Below, piece after piece: positions 35,177-42,282 of a stretch of 42,282 bases of DNA (position 1 is the stretch's first letter; every line of letters begins with the position of its first letter). The DNA is taken from assembly GCA_017455665.1 (NCBI GenBank), contig JAFSZN010000042.1:1-42282 (forward strand), written 5' to 3'. Both the position numbers and the translations under genes were made by a program. The notes under the pieces are model-generated. The model was not told the DNA's origin. It searched no databases and saw only the letters and a list, made by a program, of their open reading frames with translations. The stretch is from Lentisphaeria bacterium (GTDB taxonomy: Bacteria > Verrucomicrobiota > Lentisphaeria > Victivallales > UBA1829).

Positions 35177-36340
35177 ATGAGCTCAAAACAGAATAAAAGA
35201 ACGAAATTCGCCGTCGGGCACTACCTGACGGCAAAACCGGACGATCCGGCATCCTTCGCCGAACTGGCACGTCGGTTCGCGCCCAGGCTCCGTGAAGTCT
35301 ATTTCCCTTGGCCCGGCCTCTCGAACGCACGCGCAAAAGTCTACAATAAGCCGGACGATGAAGAACGCATCGTGTCCGACCTGAAATACTGCCGGGAACA
35401 CGGCATGAAGCTGGACATCCTGGCGAACGCGACCTGCTATGGCGAGAAATCGTTCACAAAAGACCAGCGCCTTCAGATCGTGGGGATCATCAAGCACCTC
35501 GATGAACTCGGGCTGTACCCCGAGATCGTCACGACCACCTCGCCGTACATCGCGAAAGTCTTCAAACTCAATTTCCCCGACATCGAGATTCGCGCCTCCG
35601 TAAACATGCGCCTGCGGAACACCCTCGCGCTCGAATACCTCGCGCCTCTGTACGAGTCCTATTACATCTGCCGCGATGTCCAGCGCGATCTGCCGACATT
35701 CCACAAGATGGCGGACTGGTGCAAAGAGCATGGCAAAAAGCTGTGCATGCTGGCGAACAGCGGATGCGTGCGGAACTGCCCGTGGCAAGTGTTCCACGAG
35801 ACCCTTCTCTCACACGGCTTCACATTCACGTTCGCGGAAATGGAATACCAAAACATCGCCCTCGTATGCAACAAAATATTCACCCAGAAGAAAATGCTGT
35901 CGGAATTCCTTCGGTGCACATGGATCCGTCCGGAAGACATCCATGTGTTCGAGCCGGAGCTTGAGACGATCAAGCTCTCCACGCGCGAGGCAAATTTCCC
36001 GCTGGAGATCGCCGAGGCTTACGTGAGCGGGTCCTACGACGGCAATCTGCTTCGCCTGATGGATCCGTATCACGGACTCGGATTCCGCCCGAACCGGGTC
36101 GACAACAAATCGTTCCCGGCGGACTGGGTGACCAGCGGCATCGCGGGGAAATGCGCGGAGAACTGCACACATTGCGGGAAATGCGAACAGATCCTGGAAC
36201 AGGTCCTGAAATACGACATCGATCCGCACGGACGCCTCGACGGGTTCTCCCTGACCAACAATTTCTCTTTTCTCGCCCCGAAAAAGAAAGACATTTCCGG
36301 CTTGAATCCCGTCCATGGAGAGAAAGGCAAACGATCATGA
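35177..36340 (+). CDS. U32-peptidase-like protein with C-terminal cysteine cluster, copy 1
   Basis: 387 residues, no signal peptide. It looks like a TIM-barrel protein of the U32 (UbiU/UbiV-like) group. Segments shared with the next gene are REVYFPWPGL, NATCYG, TTTSPYIA, RASVNMRL, CRD-QRDLPT and STREA. Cysteines fall in two groups: C190-x6-C197-x3-C201 (CMLANSGCVRNCPW), and C326-x3-C330-x2-C333-x2-C336 (KCAENCTHCGKC), the latter like an iron-sulfur or zinc site. Several U32 proteins bind a 4Fe-4S cluster and act in hydroxylation or tRNA modification rather than proteolysis. The function here is unknown. ATG 35177 follows AAGGAAG. The stop overlaps copy 2 by ATGA. Confidence 0.75.
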   Translation: MSSKQNKRTKFAVGHYLTAKPDDPASFAELARRFAPRLREVYFPWPGLSNARAKVYNKPDDEERIVSDLKYCREHGMKLDILANATCYGEKSFTKDQRLQIVGIIKHLDELGLYPEIVTTTSPYIAKVFKLNFPDIEIRASVNMRLRNTLALEYLAPLYESYYICRDVQRDLPTFHKMADWCKEHGKKLCMLANSGCVRNCPWQVFHETLLSHGFTFTFAEMEYQNIALVCNKIFTQKKMLSEFLRCTWIRPEDIHVFEPELETIKLSTREANFPLEIAEAYVSGSYDGNLLRLMDPYHGLGFRPNRVDNKSFPADWVTSGIAGKCAENCTHCGKCEQILEQVLKYDIDPHGRLDGFSLTNNFSFLAPKKKDISGLNPVHGEKGKRS

Positions 36341-37506
36341 GCAGACCGACCTATCAGCTGAATCTCAAACCGATCCGGATCTCCGGCATCAGACCTGGAT
36401 TTGCCGGAAACAGCCAGAACATCAGACGCAAGTTCGCGTTCGGCTACTACTTCGGGAAACGGGCGGGATTCTCGTTCCGCGACCTTGCCGAGCAATATGC
36501 ACCGTTCCTGCAGGAGGTCTATTTCCCCTGGCCGGGGCTTCTCTCCGCCCGTGAACTCAGCGGCGATCCCGCGCCGCTCAGAAAACAGGTCATCGACGAT
36601 ATGCGGTTCTGCCGTTCGAAGGGGTTGCGCCTGGATCTGCTGATCAACGCGACGTGCTACGGAGACAAGGCGCTGACCGCGGAGCAAAGGCAGGATTATT
36701 ACGCGAACCTGAAGGAGATGGACAAAGCCGGCATCATGCCGGAGATCATCACCACCACTTCACCCTACATCGCGATCATTACGAAGAAGCTCGACGCATC
36801 CATCGACCGCCGCGCGTCCGTCAACATGCGCCTGAACTCCACCATCGCCATGGAATATGTGGCGGACGAATTCGATTCGTTCTATCTCTGCCGCGACCTT
36901 CAGCGCGACCTGCCGACCGTGAAAATGTTCGCCGAGTGGGGCAAAAAGACCGGAAAGAAGATCTGCATGCTGGCGAACAGCGGCTGCCTGCGGTTCTGCC
37001 CCTGGCAGACTTTCCACGAGACCCTGCTCGCGCACGATTTCAAGCATATTTTCGGGGAGATGAAGGCGCTTGACATCCCGCCGACCCTGTGCGTCGGGCT
37101 TGTCCAGTCCAAACAGCTTGAAGAAATCCTCCGCGCGTCCTGGATCCGCCCCGAAGAGCTCCACCAGTACGAACCTTATGTCTCCGTTTTCAAGCTTTCC
37201 ACGCGCGAAGCGGACCGTCCCGACCTGGTCCTGAAGGCATATACCTCCGGCACATTCGACGGCGACCTTCTCCTGATCCTGGACCCCGGCTTCTCGTTCT
37301 TTGTCCGCCCGTATATTATCGACAACAAGGCGTTCCCGAAGGAATGGAGCGAGGGAAAGATCGCGGGGAAGTGCGCCGCCAACTGCACGCACTGCGGGAA
37401 ATGCACCGAGGTCCTGAAGCTTGTCTACAAACGGGATCCGATGCTGCCGGACATTTCCATGTACTCCATGGCGCCGACCAAGCCGATCATCATCCCGGGC
37501 TGCTGA
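36337..37506 (+). CDS. U32-peptidase-like protein with C-terminal cysteine cluster, copy 2
   Basis: 389 residues, clearly a paralogue of the preceding gene over its whole length. It has the same blocks EVYFPWPGL, NATCYGD, TTTSPYIA, RASVNMRL, CMLANSGCLRFCPWQTFHETLL and the same C-terminal GKCAANCTHCGKC. All cysteines of both clusters are kept. It has an N-terminal extension of about 20 residues (NLKPIRISGIRP). The ATGA overlap with copy 1 suggests equal-dose synthesis and perhaps a heterodimer, as known for UbiU-UbiV. Glycosyltransferase genes follow after 40 nt, so a role in modifying or making a surface glycan is possible but unproven. Confidence 0.75.
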   Translation: MSRPTYQLNLKPIRISGIRPGFAGNSQNIRRKFAFGYYFGKRAGFSFRDLAEQYAPFLQEVYFPWPGLLSARELSGDPAPLRKQVIDDMRFCRSKGLRLDLLINATCYGDKALTAEQRQDYYANLKEMDKAGIMPEIITTTSPYIAIITKKLDASIDRRASVNMRLNSTIAMEYVADEFDSFYLCRDLQRDLPTVKMFAEWGKKTGKKICMLANSGCLRFCPWQTFHETLLAHDFKHIFGEMKALDIPPTLCVGLVQSKQLEEILRASWIRPEELHQYEPYVSVFKLSTREADRPDLVLKAYTSGTFDGDLLLILDPGFSFFVRPYIIDNKAFPKEWSEGKIAGKCAANCTHCGKCTEVLKLVYKRDPMLPDISMYSMAPTKPIIIPGC

Positions 37507-37546
37507 CCTGGCCGCGCCTCCTTTCCCCGCATAAGCCATCGCTGTT

Positions 37547-38605
37547 ATGACAAAGACTCCGCTTTTTACAGTTGTTCTTTCGGGATACAGGACGGAACCG
37601 TATTTGCAAAAGGCACTGGATTCCGTCGCGAACCAGACGTTCCGCGATTTCGAGGCCATCTGCTACGTGGAGGATTCGCCCGACCGTTCCCTGGAAATGT
37701 GCCGGGCGATGGCGGAACGCGATCCCCGGTTCATAGTCGCGACCGGTCCGAAAAGCGGCGCGGTGGCGACCACGCGCAACTACGGCATCGACCATGCGTC
37801 CGGAAAGTATCTTGCCGCGATCGACGGCGACGACTGGCTGGTCCCGGACATGCTGGAAAGACTTGCCGGAAAGCTCGCGCAGACTGGCGAAGTCGATGTG
37901 CTGACCTTTGCCGCAGTATCCACGGAAACCGAAAACGTGGATCGGGACCATGCGAAACGCATTACGAATTTCAGGCAGTCCGACGAGGCGGATGTCTTCT
38001 CCGGGCTGGACGCCGTCCGCCGTTCGGGACGAAACGGAGGCACGATCCAGAATTTCACCTGGCTGAGCATCTACCGGGTGGATTTCCTGCGGGAACACCG
38101 CCTGTACCAGTCCGACGGCCTGCTGATGGAGGATTACGAGTGGAATCCGCGCGTCTGGTTCTTTGCGAAGCGGATCGCATATCTGGACCGGGACCTCTAC
38201 GTCTACCGGCGCAGGCCGGGGTCTTTGACGACGGAGGCATCCCCGCGCATCGTCCATGACCTGGCGCGGCAGTTCTGCTCGCTGGCGGCGTTCGCCGGAA
38301 ACAATGCTGTTCCCCGGGACGTTCTTTCCATCTGGAGCAACCAGTGGATATCCGTCCTTTTCTGGTTCATGTTCCATCCGGTCACCTCAAGAAAGATCTC
38401 CGACGCCGACCGCAAGGCGGCGCTTGCCCTGATCCTGTCCGGCGACGGCAGGACGATGTTTCCGCGGATCCTGGCGCACGCGTCCCGCCCGAAACGTCTT
38501 GCCCGCCCGCTGATCTTCCTCGCCGCAAAAGGGATTCAGTTTCCGGCAAAACTGTATTTCCGCGGTTTTTACTACCCCATGATCGAACGGAGGACAAAAA
38601 AATGA
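37547..38605 (+). CDS. Family 2 glycosyltransferase
   Basis: 352 residues, GT-A fold. The nucleotide-sugar domain starts FTVVLSGYRTEPYL, with NYGIDHASGKYLAAIDGDD carrying the metal motif DGDD at 93-96. MEDYEWNPRVWF near 200 fits the acceptor/catalytic ED motif. The C-terminal 100 residues are basic with a hydrophobic patch (ISVLFWFMF), possibly membrane-associated. It would transfer a sugar in surface polysaccharide synthesis; donor and acceptor are unknown. The start has a poor ribosome-binding site and may depend on the upstream gene. It overlaps the GT4 gene by ATGA. Confidence 0.9.
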   Translation: MTKTPLFTVVLSGYRTEPYLQKALDSVANQTFRDFEAICYVEDSPDRSLEMCRAMAERDPRFIVATGPKSGAVATTRNYGIDHASGKYLAAIDGDDWLVPDMLERLAGKLAQTGEVDVLTFAAVSTETENVDRDHAKRITNFRQSDEADVFSGLDAVRRSGRNGGTIQNFTWLSIYRVDFLREHRLYQSDGLLMEDYEWNPRVWFFAKRIAYLDRDLYVYRRRPGSLTTEASPRIVHDLARQFCSLAAFAGNNAVPRDVLSIWSNQWISVLFWFMFHPVTSRKISDADRKAALALILSGDGRTMFPRILAHASRPKRLARPLIFLAAKGIQFPAKLYFRGFYYPMIERRTKK

Positions 38606-39816
38606 ACGCGTCTTCGCCTTCACCCGCTCCGGGCAGAAAAATCCTCCTCTACTACTACAAATTCGCGGAAAAACTCGGCGGCAGCGATTATCTGCCGTTG
38701 CTGTTCATCGCGGAACTTCAGCGGCGGGGATGCGATGTCACGCTGGCGCTGGACTGGGAATCCGACCTGGAACATGCCGCAAAGCTTTATCATGTGGACC
38801 TGGATGTAAACAAGGTCGATATGTGCGCCATCAAGCCGGAAAACAAATTCATCGCGAAGCTGGACTCCGTTCTCCCCTTCTACAGGGTCCGCAAGCTGAA
38901 AAAAATGGCAAAGCACGCCGATGTCTGTATTTCCACGGCGAACATGATCGACTTCGGGAAACCCGCCCATCATGTGGTCTATATGCTGCGCCTGTTCGGC
39001 GACAACGCGTTCAATGATTTCTGCCGGCACACCCCTCCGCTGTCCGGTCTTCCGCGCCTCAAACGCAGCATCCGCACTCTGCTTGCCGAATTTATCCTGC
39101 GTCCGCTCCTCGGAGTGCGTTCGACACGAAGGATCCTTGCCGACCGGCGGGAACACATCTATGTCCCGTCCCAATACGCCGCCGACACCATGCGCACGTT
39201 CTTCGGACCGTTCAACTGCACGGTCTTCTACCCGCCCACCTCCTTCGATATTCCCCCGATGGATGTGGAACGCGATCCGCTCCGGGTCATCTACCTGGGG
39301 CGCATCCAACAGGAAAAAGGCATTTCGGAGATCGTTGGCATCGTGGAACGCGCCCGGTCGCTTTCCGGCCGGAACATCCAGCTGCACCTCGCCGGACCGC
39401 TGACGCCCGGAGCCTATACGGAGAAACTGAAGCTGGATGTCGCGAAAAAAGAGTGGGTTCAGCTGGTCGGACCGGTCTACGGACAGGAAAAAGCCGCGTT
39501 CCTGCTCGGCGGGACGTATGCCATCCATGCGGAACGCGACGAGGCGTTCGGCATCTCCATCACGGAATACCTGAAAGCCGGTTGCATCGCCATCGTCCCG
39601 GACGAAGGCGGCACGCCGGAAGTCGTCGGTGTTCCCGCCTTGACGTACCACACCGACGAGGATGCGGCAAAGATCCTGGCGCATCTTCTGAACGATGAAG
39701 CGTTCCGCCGGGAGCAGATGGACCGTTGCAAAAAACGAGCCGAAAGCTTCTCCTTTGAACGCTATCTGGAAACTCAAAACAAGATTCTTGACAGCATCCT
39801 GGAAGGGCGGGAATGA
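38602..39816 (+). CDS. Family 4-type (GT-B) glycosyltransferase
   Basis: 404 residues with two Rossmann-like domains. The N-terminal acceptor domain starts KILLYYYKFAEKLGGSDYL. The C-terminal donor domain starts VIYLGRIQQEKGI, with LAGPL and the E-x7-E motif EAFGISITE, which in GT4 enzymes binds the nucleotide sugar. No membrane helix is clear. GGAGG precedes ATG 38602, which overlaps the preceding stop. Its own stop overlaps an ATG that opens a decayed GT2 gene, so the operon once continued. Donor sugar unknown. Confidence 0.9.
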   Translation: MNASSPSPAPGRKILLYYYKFAEKLGGSDYLPLLFIAELQRRGCDVTLALDWESDLEHAAKLYHVDLDVNKVDMCAIKPENKFIAKLDSVLPFYRVRKLKKMAKHADVCISTANMIDFGKPAHHVVYMLRLFGDNAFNDFCRHTPPLSGLPRLKRSIRTLLAEFILRPLLGVRSTRRILADRREHIYVPSQYAADTMRTFFGPFNCTVFYPPTSFDIPPMDVERDPLRVIYLGRIQQEKGISEIVGIVERARSLSGRNIQLHLAGPLTPGAYTEKLKLDVAKKEWVQLVGPVYGQEKAAFLLGGTYAIHAERDEAFGISITEYLKAGCIAIVPDEGGTPEVVGVPALTYHTDEDAAKILAHLLNDEAFRREQMDRCKKRAESFSFERYLETQNKILDSILEGRE

Positions 39817-40045
39817 TTTCTTTCTTCCATTGTCGTCCCCTGCTGCGATGTCGAACCTTAACATTGAGGTCTGATTTCCGTCCATCCTATCCTGAACCGG
39901 CCGTTTCAGGACGGAGGATGTCTCGCCATCGTTGAATCATCCGGGGACACCGCGGGGCGGATCGTCCGGAATTCGCAGGAAAAGACAAAAGGATTCGTTT
40001 TCTCGCCCCCTCCCCGGAATCGGCTGTCGTGCATCTTTGTTTTTA
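39813..40045 (+). pseudogene. Decayed 5' fragment of a GT2 glycosyltransferase gene
   Basis: From about 39828 the DNA aligns by eye to the start of the intact GT2 gene at 40277 (its bases from about 40307). One frame reads VVPCCDVEP and hits TAA at 39859-39861; the intact gene reads AVPCCDVEPYIEE. Similarity resumes as TCC-ATC-CTGAACC and GGAAAAGAC blocks to about 39990 and then fades. The ATG at 39813 overlaps the GT4 stop as ATGA, but a frameshift follows it. This looks like a duplicated, once-coupled GT2 gene now broken and truncated. Confidence 0.75.
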
Positions 40046-40062
40046 ATTCGCTTGTGTTTGAT

Positions 40063-40091
40063 TTGACATTTTTGATTTCATGATGTATATT
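40063..40091 (+). promoter_or_regulatory. Putative promoter of the last GT2 gene
   Basis: TTGACA and TATATT at exact 17-nt spacing make the best promoter match in the window. ATGATGT and ACATCAT, at about 40079 and 40111, form an inverted repeat around the start-site region and could be an operator. Confidence 0.7.
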
Positions 40092-40125
40092 AAACATGTA
40101 ACAAAAAATAACACATCATTCGGGA

Positions 40126-40200
40126 AAAAGCTTTGATATGGCGCAGAGGACATTTTCGTCCAGCACGATGTCCGATGTAACGGCAGACGGCGGGAGTGTC
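40126..40200 (+). pseudogene. Possible cold-shock-domain gene remnant
   Basis: One frame reads G-A-E-D-I-F-V-Q-H-D-V, close to the RNP2 motif of cold-shock proteins. Fifteen consecutive bases (GGACATTTTCGTCCA) match the csp gene at 30809. A TGA lies just upstream in the frame and no RNP1 motif is readable, so it is not a working gene. It could also be chance. Confidence 0.35.
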
Positions 40201-40276
40201 TGCAAACCTATGCGGCAAAGCCGCCGCGGAAGAATTCAAAGCGGATCCCGGCGGAAGTTTTTTTGTTGAACCGAGA

Positions 40277-41368
40277 ATGACTGAAATGAAACCGTTTTTT
40301 TCGTTTGCCGTCCCATGCTGCGACGTTGAGCCGTACATCGAGGAATGCCTTCAGTCCATCCTGAACCAGTCGTTTCAAGATTGGGAATGCATCCTCGCCA
40401 TTGAGGCATCGAAAGACCGGACCGAGGAGATCATCCGGGAAAAGACCGCCGGCGATCCCCGCTTCAGGATCTTCACGGGCGAACGCTCCGGGTCGTGCTC
40501 CGCTCCCCGCAATACCGCGATCGACATGGCGCAGGGCGAGTATATCATCTTCCTCGACGGCGACGACACCATCGCCGACGGTTGTCTCGAACGCCTTCAC
40601 GAGAAGATATGCGCGAATCCCGGCGCCGACCTCTATCCCTGCGCGATCATCGCAAACGACGAAATCAATGGCAAACGCGAAATGCGCGACAACTACGGGC
40701 AGGACGCCCCGACGGAAATGACCGGCGTGGAAGCCACGCTCTACCTGGATCGCCGGCTGCACGGGAGTTTCTGCCCGATGCTTCAGCTCACCATCCATCG
40801 TCGCGAATTCCTCGTGGAACACGACCTGAAGTGCATCCGCGGACTGCGCCATCAGGACAGCGAATTCTCCCCGCGCGCACTTTTCCTCGCAAAACGCGTC
40901 GTCCCGGTCCATGAGCCGTTCTATCTCTACCGCATACGCCCGAACTCCGTTCAGACCAAGGCGAAGGGCGCGGACTATTTCATGAAGGACTGGTCCATCA
41001 TCACGAGATCCCTGCTGGCGTTTTACGGCAAAGTCTCCCGCGAGGACGGGTTCGACGCACGCGTCGTCCCGTGCTGGATCCGCCAGTGGAATTCCCGCAT
41101 GAATTACATGTGGTTCTCTTCGAATGTCCAAAGAGAAATACCGCGCGAGAAACGGGCGGAATGGCTGAATTTTATCTTCGAAGACGGCTTCGATAGCTAT
41201 CGCCGCATGATGAAGTCGGGTTCGATCCCGCAGCGTCTGGCAGCCTGGCATGTGAGGCTGTTCGTCGAACACCCCTCCCTGCGCTGGACCGCCGAACACT
41301 TCTTTCGCATCTATTTCAGGCTGGTCAGCACGGATGCAAAAGTAACCATCAGCAAGACGATCCGGTAA
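40277..41368 (+). CDS. Family 2 glycosyltransferase
   Basis: 363 residues, GT-A fold. FSFAVPCCDVEPYIEECLQS opens the donor domain, SAPRNTAIDMAQGEYIIFLDGDD carries the DGDD metal motif at 94-97, and GLRHQDSEFSPRALFLAKR matches the catalytic region of capsule and LPS enzymes. It has the same overall plan as the GT2 at 37547 and closer similarity to the broken copy at 39813. It has its own strong promoter and a leader of about 180 nt. ATG 40277 is chosen; ATG 40286 is also possible, and both lack a strong ribosome-binding site. Sugar and acceptor unknown. Confidence 0.88.
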   Translation: MTEMKPFFSFAVPCCDVEPYIEECLQSILNQSFQDWECILAIEASKDRTEEIIREKTAGDPRFRIFTGERSGSCSAPRNTAIDMAQGEYIIFLDGDDTIADGCLERLHEKICANPGADLYPCAIIANDEINGKREMRDNYGQDAPTEMTGVEATLYLDRRLHGSFCPMLQLTIHRREFLVEHDLKCIRGLRHQDSEFSPRALFLAKRVVPVHEPFYLYRIRPNSVQTKAKGADYFMKDWSIITRSLLAFYGKVSREDGFDARVVPCWIRQWNSRMNYMWFSSNVQREIPREKRAEWLNFIFEDGFDSYRRMMKSGSIPQRLAAWHVRLFVEHPSLRWTAEHFFRIYFRLVSTDAKVTISKTIR

Positions 41369-41429
41369 ACGAACTCTCCGTGTTTTGCAGCGCCGAACGG
41401 AAATAACGGCAGACGGTCAGTCGTTTTCC

Positions 41430-42035
41430 TTATTCGATTCCCCATCTTTTCATGGTCCGGAAGACCAAGAGCAGTTTGGATTCCGGCGAAAAACACAGGT
41501 AGGTACTGGAATAATCCGGGTCGTCCCGGGTGACGAAATACCGGCAGTCCGCGCCCGGCGGCGTCTGCGCGAGCTCCTGATAGGCCTTGTCGATCTTCTC
41601 CGTGGAATCGTACAACTGATTCATTGTTTTGGCGTTTTCCAACTCGGGTGACTCCAGCGGAACGAACTTATATTCCGGCGATTCCGCCTGCTCGATGCGG
41701 GAAACGACGTCCGCATCCGTCCGCACAAGCAGATACGCCGTGCTGCTCCGGAAGAGATTATCGTCTATGGGCCCGAGTTTATGCACAATCAGATCATACT
41801 GATCCCCCGTCACGTATTTGACGAAATCGGGGACAGAACCGCGGCGCTCTGGAATCAATGCAAAGAAAACAAATAGAACCACAACAAACAAGCTGACCGC
41901 GATGAACGAGATACTGGCGATAAAGAAAAACTTGTCGAAGCCGTTGTTCACCACAACCCGTTTCGGCGCGTCTGACGAAGCCTGTGAGCTCGGCGCGGCA
42001 GTCTCATCTGTCATTTTTTTAAATTGGTTTTCCAT
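41430..42035 (-). CDS. Single-pass membrane protein of unknown function
   Basis: 201 residues from ATG 42035. A polar N-terminal tail of about 30 residues precedes one strong hydrophobic helix (FIASISFIAVSLFVVVLFVF). A soluble C-terminal domain of about 130 residues follows, with no motif I recognise (LIVHKLGPIDDNLF, STYLCFSPESKLLLVF). Positive residues before the helix suggest the C-terminal domain is periplasmic. An in-frame TTG at 42077 is nearer the promoter but less likely as a start. It lies directly downstream of the rRNA terminator with its own promoter, and converges with the GT2 gene. Confidence 0.7.
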   Translation of the reverse strand: MENQFKKMTDETAAPSSQASSDAPKRVVVNNGFDKFFFIASISFIAVSLFVVVLFVFFALIPERRGSVPDFVKYVTGDQYDLIVHKLGPIDDNLFRSSTAYLLVRTDADVVSRIEQAESPEYKFVPLESPELENAKTMNQLYDSTEKIDKAYQELAQTPPGADCRYFVTRDDPDYSSTYLCFSPESKLLLVFRTMKRWGIE

Positions 42036-42091
42036 CGTTTTCAGCCCGTTCAAGTTGTTGCTGATGGAGGGGGGCAAGGAATCACAACTTT

Positions 42092-42120
42092 ACTATACCA
42101 CTTTTTTCTCTGAATAGCAA
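42092..42120 (-). promoter_or_regulatory. Putative promoter of the single-pass membrane protein gene
   Basis: On the minus strand TTGCTA and TATAGT are spaced by 17 nt. Confidence 0.55.
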
Positions 42121-42140
42121 TAGGGAACGGAAAAAAAGTC

Positions 42141-42177
42141 AAAAAAAAGGAGCCGGATTCGTGATGAATCAGGCTCC
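42141..42177 (-). terminator. Terminator of the rRNA operon
   Basis: On the minus strand GGAGCC(T)GATTC pairs with GAATC(C)GGCTCC, followed by eight T. It lies 12 nt after the 5S 3' end. Confidence 0.9.
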
Positions 42178-42188
42178 AGAAAAGAAAT

Positions 42189-42282
42189 CCGGCATCGAAC
42201 TACTCTCCCACAGTCAAATATGCAGTACCATCGTCGCTGGGCCCCTTATCGATCGTGTTCGGGATGGGAACGTGAGTTACAA
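42189..42282 (-). rRNA. rrf: 5S ribosomal RNA (partial, 5' end beyond window)
   Basis: The minus strand carries the 5S core CCCATCCCGAACACG and the 3' part GTGGGAGAGTAG. About 94 nt are present, so roughly the first 15-25 nt lie to the right. The 3' limit is set by eye at the end of the closing stem. 23S rRNA should lie further right. Confidence 0.93.

Noticed and set aside
1..42282. CRISPR arrays, insertion sequences, integrase or phage genes
   Set aside because: No regularly spaced repeats, transposase motifs or flanking terminal repeats were found by reading both strands. The only mobile-like unit is the small toxin-antitoxin cassette.

Overview
The window reads as chromosomal DNA of a Gram-negative bacterium. 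Coding DNA is G+C-rich and the intergenic gaps are A+T-rich. Signs of the envelope type are two lipoproteins with clear lipoboxes, a phosphoethanolamine-transferase-like membrane enzyme and a surface-glycan glycosyltransferase cluster. GTP-type PEP carboxykinase, B12-dependent methionine synthase, an XPB/Bax1-type helicase-nuclease pair and large PAS/GAF hybrid kinases would fit a PVC-type organism such as Lentisphaerota. That placement is inference from gene style, not a database match. No CRISPR array, insertion sequence or phage gene was seen.

Layout, left to right. At 1-2388 (-) lies a sensor kinase cut by the left edge, with a periplasmic-binding-type sensor and serial PAS domains. Divergent from it is a DUF362/ferredoxin protein (2672-3715). 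A less G+C-rich antitoxin/Doc toxin pair follows (3850-4469). Oligoendopeptidase F and GTP-PEP carboxykinase are on the minus strand (4546-8363), separated by a hairpin-rich spacer. Phosphomannomutase/phosphoglucomutase is on plus (8717-10045). The minus block 10132-14166 holds a Bax1-like nuclease, an XPB-like helicase, a possible 35-codon ORF and tyrS.

14252-22376 (-) is a methionine/cobalamin block: metH, a homocysteine methyltransferase-MTHFR fusion, and a BtuFCD-type importer whose genes overlap by 4 nt. The logic is that B12 uptake feeds B12-dependent methionine synthesis while MTHFR supplies methyl-folate. A lipoprotein (22527-23138, -) and a phosphoethanolamine-transferase-like protein (23509-25140, +) follow. 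Next come a radical SAM protein, MntP with an unusual cysteine-rich insert, and tRNA-Lys(CUU), all minus. A SNF2/SWIM helicase (27052-30240) and a cold-shock protein with a structured leader (30809-31036) are on plus. A 1235-residue hybrid histidine kinase is on minus (31212-34919).

35177-41368 (+) is a glycan-type locus. Two tandem U32-peptidase-like proteins with cysteine clusters are followed by GT2, GT4, the wreck of a second GT2 gene, and an intact GT2 with its own promoter. The window ends with a small membrane protein and the terminator and 3' part of a minus-strand 5S rRNA, so an rRNA operon lies to the right.

Most promoters share one form: TTGNNN, 16-18 nt, then TATATT or TATAAT. 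Translational coupling through ATGA overlaps is common.
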